A stretch of 64,000 nt of DNA from positions 1 to 64,000 of the forward strand of contig CAMCFN010000015.1 in the NCBI GenBank assembly GCA_945874145.1, in the 5' to 3' direction. The notes under the pieces are model-generated. The model saw only the letters and a list, made by a program, of their open reading frames with translations. It did no database searches and had not been told where the DNA came from. A program made the position numbers and the translations under genes. Positions 62,220 through 64,000 of the stretch are shown here, piece after piece. Numbering within the stretch: position 1 is the stretch's first letter; every line of letters begins with the position of its first letter. Source of the DNA: Akkermansia muciniphila. GTDB taxonomy: Bacteria > Verrucomicrobiota > Verrucomicrobiia > Limisphaerales > SXTU01.

Positions 62220-63206
62220 TTACTTCCCCGTCATAAATTCCGTGCCGAACAACTCAGCGGAGCCGTCCGTGACAATCTTGGCTCCGACCGGCGGGCCGCT
62301 GGTGAGCACGGCGTCGCTGCCCGCCAGCCGCGCAACCTGGACACGGCGGCGTGTGTAGGTGTGCGGCGCGGTCTGCTCATAAACCCACTGGCCGCCGTGG
62401 ATGTCGTGCAGCACGGCGCTGAAGGGCACGACAAGGCGTTCAACTTTGCTGTCGGGCGTGGTGATTTCCACCGCGACGCGCTCGCCGGCCCGAAGCGTGC
62501 TATCAGCTGGAAGTTCGTAATACCAATCCACCGTGTTGGCGGCGGCGTTGGCGGTGGGAGGGCCAGCGACAGGCCCCGCACTTTGGCCATTGCCCGTGGC
62601 GGTGAGTGCGCGGAAGGAGACGTTTGACTTCGCATCCAGCAACGCCGCCTCGCCGCTGTAGATGGCGACGCGGAGCCACGCACGTTTTGCGCCGCCGGCC
62701 TGGCCGACCGGTGAGCCGAGGATTTGGCGCTGGGCCTTGGCCGCCGTCAGCGTGGCCTCGGCGAACGCGAGCGCGGCCTTGGCCTCATCCACGGTGCGCA
62801 CGCTGCCTGCCTCGGCCTTCAACATCTTCTGCGCACGTTCGAGGGCGATGTGGGCTGCCTCGATTTGCACCTGCGCTTGCAGCATGCGGCCATCGGCGGC
62901 GGCTTGGAGGTCCGCGAGCCGCAACACTTCCTCCAGCGTGCCGCCCAGCACCGGCGCGAGGCCGCCACCCGGCCCCGACAACGGCACGACCACCTCGCCG
63001 GCGAAAAGCCGGCTGGCCGGGATGGCGCGGCGCTCGACGGGCACCACCTTCAAGCGCAGCCGCTGCTCAGCCTCGGGCTTGAGGAGGAGGACGACCAAGT
63101 CGCCCTCCTTGGTCACGGTGGCGGGAGTGGAAGCGGCGGGTGCGGCGGGCAGCCAGAGGACGGTGAACGGCAGCGCGAGTAGTAGGAGGGACAAGCGGGT
63201 TTTCAT
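62220..63206 (-). CDS. RND efflux periplasmic adaptor protein
   Basis: 328 residues with a signal peptide (MKTRLSLLLLALPFTVLWLP). The adaptor features are a beta-barrel start (VERRAIPASRLFAGEVVVPL), a helical hairpin (ADLQAAADGRMLQAQVQIEA to EATLTAAKAQRQIL) and barrel/membrane-proximal strands (LRAGERVAVEITTPDSKVER with LVVPFSAVLHDIHGGQWVYE). It is somewhat short, lacking a full lipoyl half. It lies 18 bp from the permease gene and 24 bp from the TolC-like gene in one operon. Confidence 0.88.
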   Translation of the reverse strand: MKTRLSLLLLALPFTVLWLPAAPAASTPATVTKEGDLVVLLLKPEAEQRLRLKVVPVERRAIPASRLFAGEVVVPLSGPGGGLAPVLGGTLEEVLRLADLQAAADGRMLQAQVQIEAAHIALERAQKMLKAEAGSVRTVDEAKAALAFAEATLTAAKAQRQILGSPVGQAGGAKRAWLRVAIYSGEAALLDAKSNVSFRALTATGNGQSAGPVAGPPTANAAANTVDWYYELPADSTLRAGERVAVEITTPDSKVERLVVPFSAVLHDIHGGQWVYEQTAPHTYTRRRVQVARLAGSDAVLTSGPPVGAKIVTDGSAELFGTEFMTGK

Positions 63207-63230
63207 GGCGTCGTGAATGAGCGACCGAAG

Positions 63231-64000
63231 CTATGGCTTCGCAGAAACGGGCGATGGGGAGTGGGTGGGACGCGGGTTGCTTTGAATGACCTCGGTCAAG
63301 GGGGCTTGCACCGCGTCCTCCAAGGCGGCGAGGGCCAGTCGGGCCTTGACCTGCGCGTCCAGCCGCGCGAGGTGCGCGGTAAGGTATTCAAGTTGCACGG
63401 TCAGAAGCGCGGGCTTGGCCGCCTCGCCCGCTGCAATCATGGCCTTGGTGAGGTCCTCCTGTTGCCGCAGGCGGGCCAGCAACGCGTCCGCTGCACCGGT
63501 CTTGACCAGCACTGCGTGATACGTGGCCAGCGCGCGGTCAATGTCCGCGACTATCCGCGCCTGCAACGCGGTGAAGCGCGTGGCAGCTTCCGTCCGCCGG
63601 GCGGTCGCCTGCGCTATCGCGCCCTGGTTCTGGTTGAAGATCGGCAGCGTGGCGGTGAAGCCGAGCCGCCACTGGTTTTCGTCCTGGTCGAGCTGGTAGC
63701 CGGGGCCGAGCTGCACGTCGGGATATTGCCGGGCGATTTCCAGTTGCAGTGCCGATTGCGCGGCGGCGTAGTCTGCCAAAGCGCCGAGGACGTCCGCGCG
63801 ATTAAGCAGCGCCTGCCGTCGCACCTCGGGCGCGGGCAACGGCGGTGGCGGGTCGGTGTCGGTGACGAGGTTCACGCCCGTCAGCGCCCGCGCGGACACC
63901 CCGAGCGCAGCGGCGAGCTGCGCCCGGGCCTCGGCGGCCTGCTGCTGCGCGTCCACCATCGCGAGGGGCGTGGTCTCGATGGCCACGCGCGCTCGGGAGA
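63231..64000 (-). CDS. TolC-family outer-membrane efflux protein, 5' truncated by window edge
   Basis: The frame remains open to base 64000, so the N-terminus is outside the window. The visible about 256 residues show the second TolC repeat: long helices (DAQQQAAEARAQLAAALGVS, LQLEIARQYPDVQLGPGYQL), the strand DQDENQWRLGFTATLPIFNQ and NQGAIAQATARRTEAATRF. LPIFNQNQGAI is a hallmark of outer-membrane factors of metal-type RND pumps. First gene of the efflux operon. Confidence 0.9.
   Translation of the reverse strand, partial: SRARVAIETTPLAMVDAQQQAAEARAQLAAALGVSARALTGVNLVTDTDPPPPLPAPEVRRQALLNRADVLGALADYAAAQSALQLEIARQYPDVQLGPGYQLDQDENQWRLGFTATLPIFNQNQGAIAQATARRTEAATRFTALQARIVADIDRALATYHAVLVKTGAADALLARLRQQEDLTKAMIAAGEAAKPALLTVQLEYLTAHLARLDAQVKARLALAALEDAVQAPLTEVIQSNPRPTHSPSPVSAKP

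Noticed and set aside
1..64000. CRISPR array
   Set aside because: No set of regularly spaced 24-40 bp direct repeats was found; the palindromes seen are short, irregularly spaced REP-like units.

Overview
The window looks like chromosomal DNA of a Verrucomicrobiota bacterium, probably of the Limisphaerales/Pedosphaera type. The signs are high GC, a Ser/Thr kinase fused to WD40 repeats, a DUF1592-type cytochrome c protein paired with a DUF1552 Tat protein, many secreted DUF1080/LamG-like, GH16, sialidase-like and PQQ-propeller proteins, and a prepilin-like protein with the [20 protein letters not shown] leader typical of that phylum. This assignment is inferred from gene content; no rRNA is present.

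Layout. 1-4.1 kb: 3' part of a kinase/WD40/TPR gene whose last 78 codons are cut off by a 14-bp tandem duplication, followed by decayed ends of similar genes. 4.2-6.7 kb: sigma-like factor with an intrinsic terminator, a tyrosine recombinase, and tRNA-Arg(CCG) and tRNA-Gly(TCC). 6.7-8.6 kb: dihydroorotase and a secreted thioredoxin-like protein. 8.7-22.2 kb: secreted catabolic block (two tandem alpha/beta-hydrolase proteins, LamG protein, cytochrome/DUF1552 pair, GH16, PQQ propeller, sialidase-like). 22.3-30.5 kb: trpD, small membrane proteins, methyltransferase, Tat-exported Gfo/Idh/MocA oxidoreductase, RluA-type synthase, class V aminotransferase, M20 peptidase. 29.9-32.6 kb: NfeD, flotillin and zinc-ribbon operon. 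32.8-38.9 kb: CII-like regulator, single REC domain protein, DUF2490 outer-membrane protein, AspT/YidE-type transporter, prepilin-like protein and SRPBCC protein. 39.1-43.2 kb: secreted beta-sandwich, LRR and beta-propeller proteins. 43.4-43.7 kb: remnant of a type I restriction R subunit. 44-47.5 kb: rpe, phosphohexomutase and a KDG-kinase-like gene. 47.9-52.6 kb: tightly coupled operon with a GbsR/MarR-type regulator, DCC thiol-redox membrane protein, DUF805-SRPBCC fusion and TIGR01777 epimerase, then an FMN reductase. 52.8-53.1 kb: IS5-like transposase remnant. 53-58.8 kb: G8/beta-helix protein and a BlaI-M56 regulatory module. 59.1-64 kb: three-part RND metal-type efflux operon.

The best candidate for an undescribed system is 55.4-58.8 kb. 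A BlaI-type repressor sits under two BlaI-like operator dyads and precedes an M56 (BlaR1-like) membrane protease. That protease's periplasmic C-terminus is not a penicillin-binding domain. It is a two-part beta-rich domain that also makes up the whole mature part of two adjacent secreted paralogues. One paralogue carries an in-frame TGA exactly where the other copies have a conserved Trp. A second theme is a dispersed family of REP-like palindromes, one pair of which has entered the M20 peptidase reading frame without breaking it.
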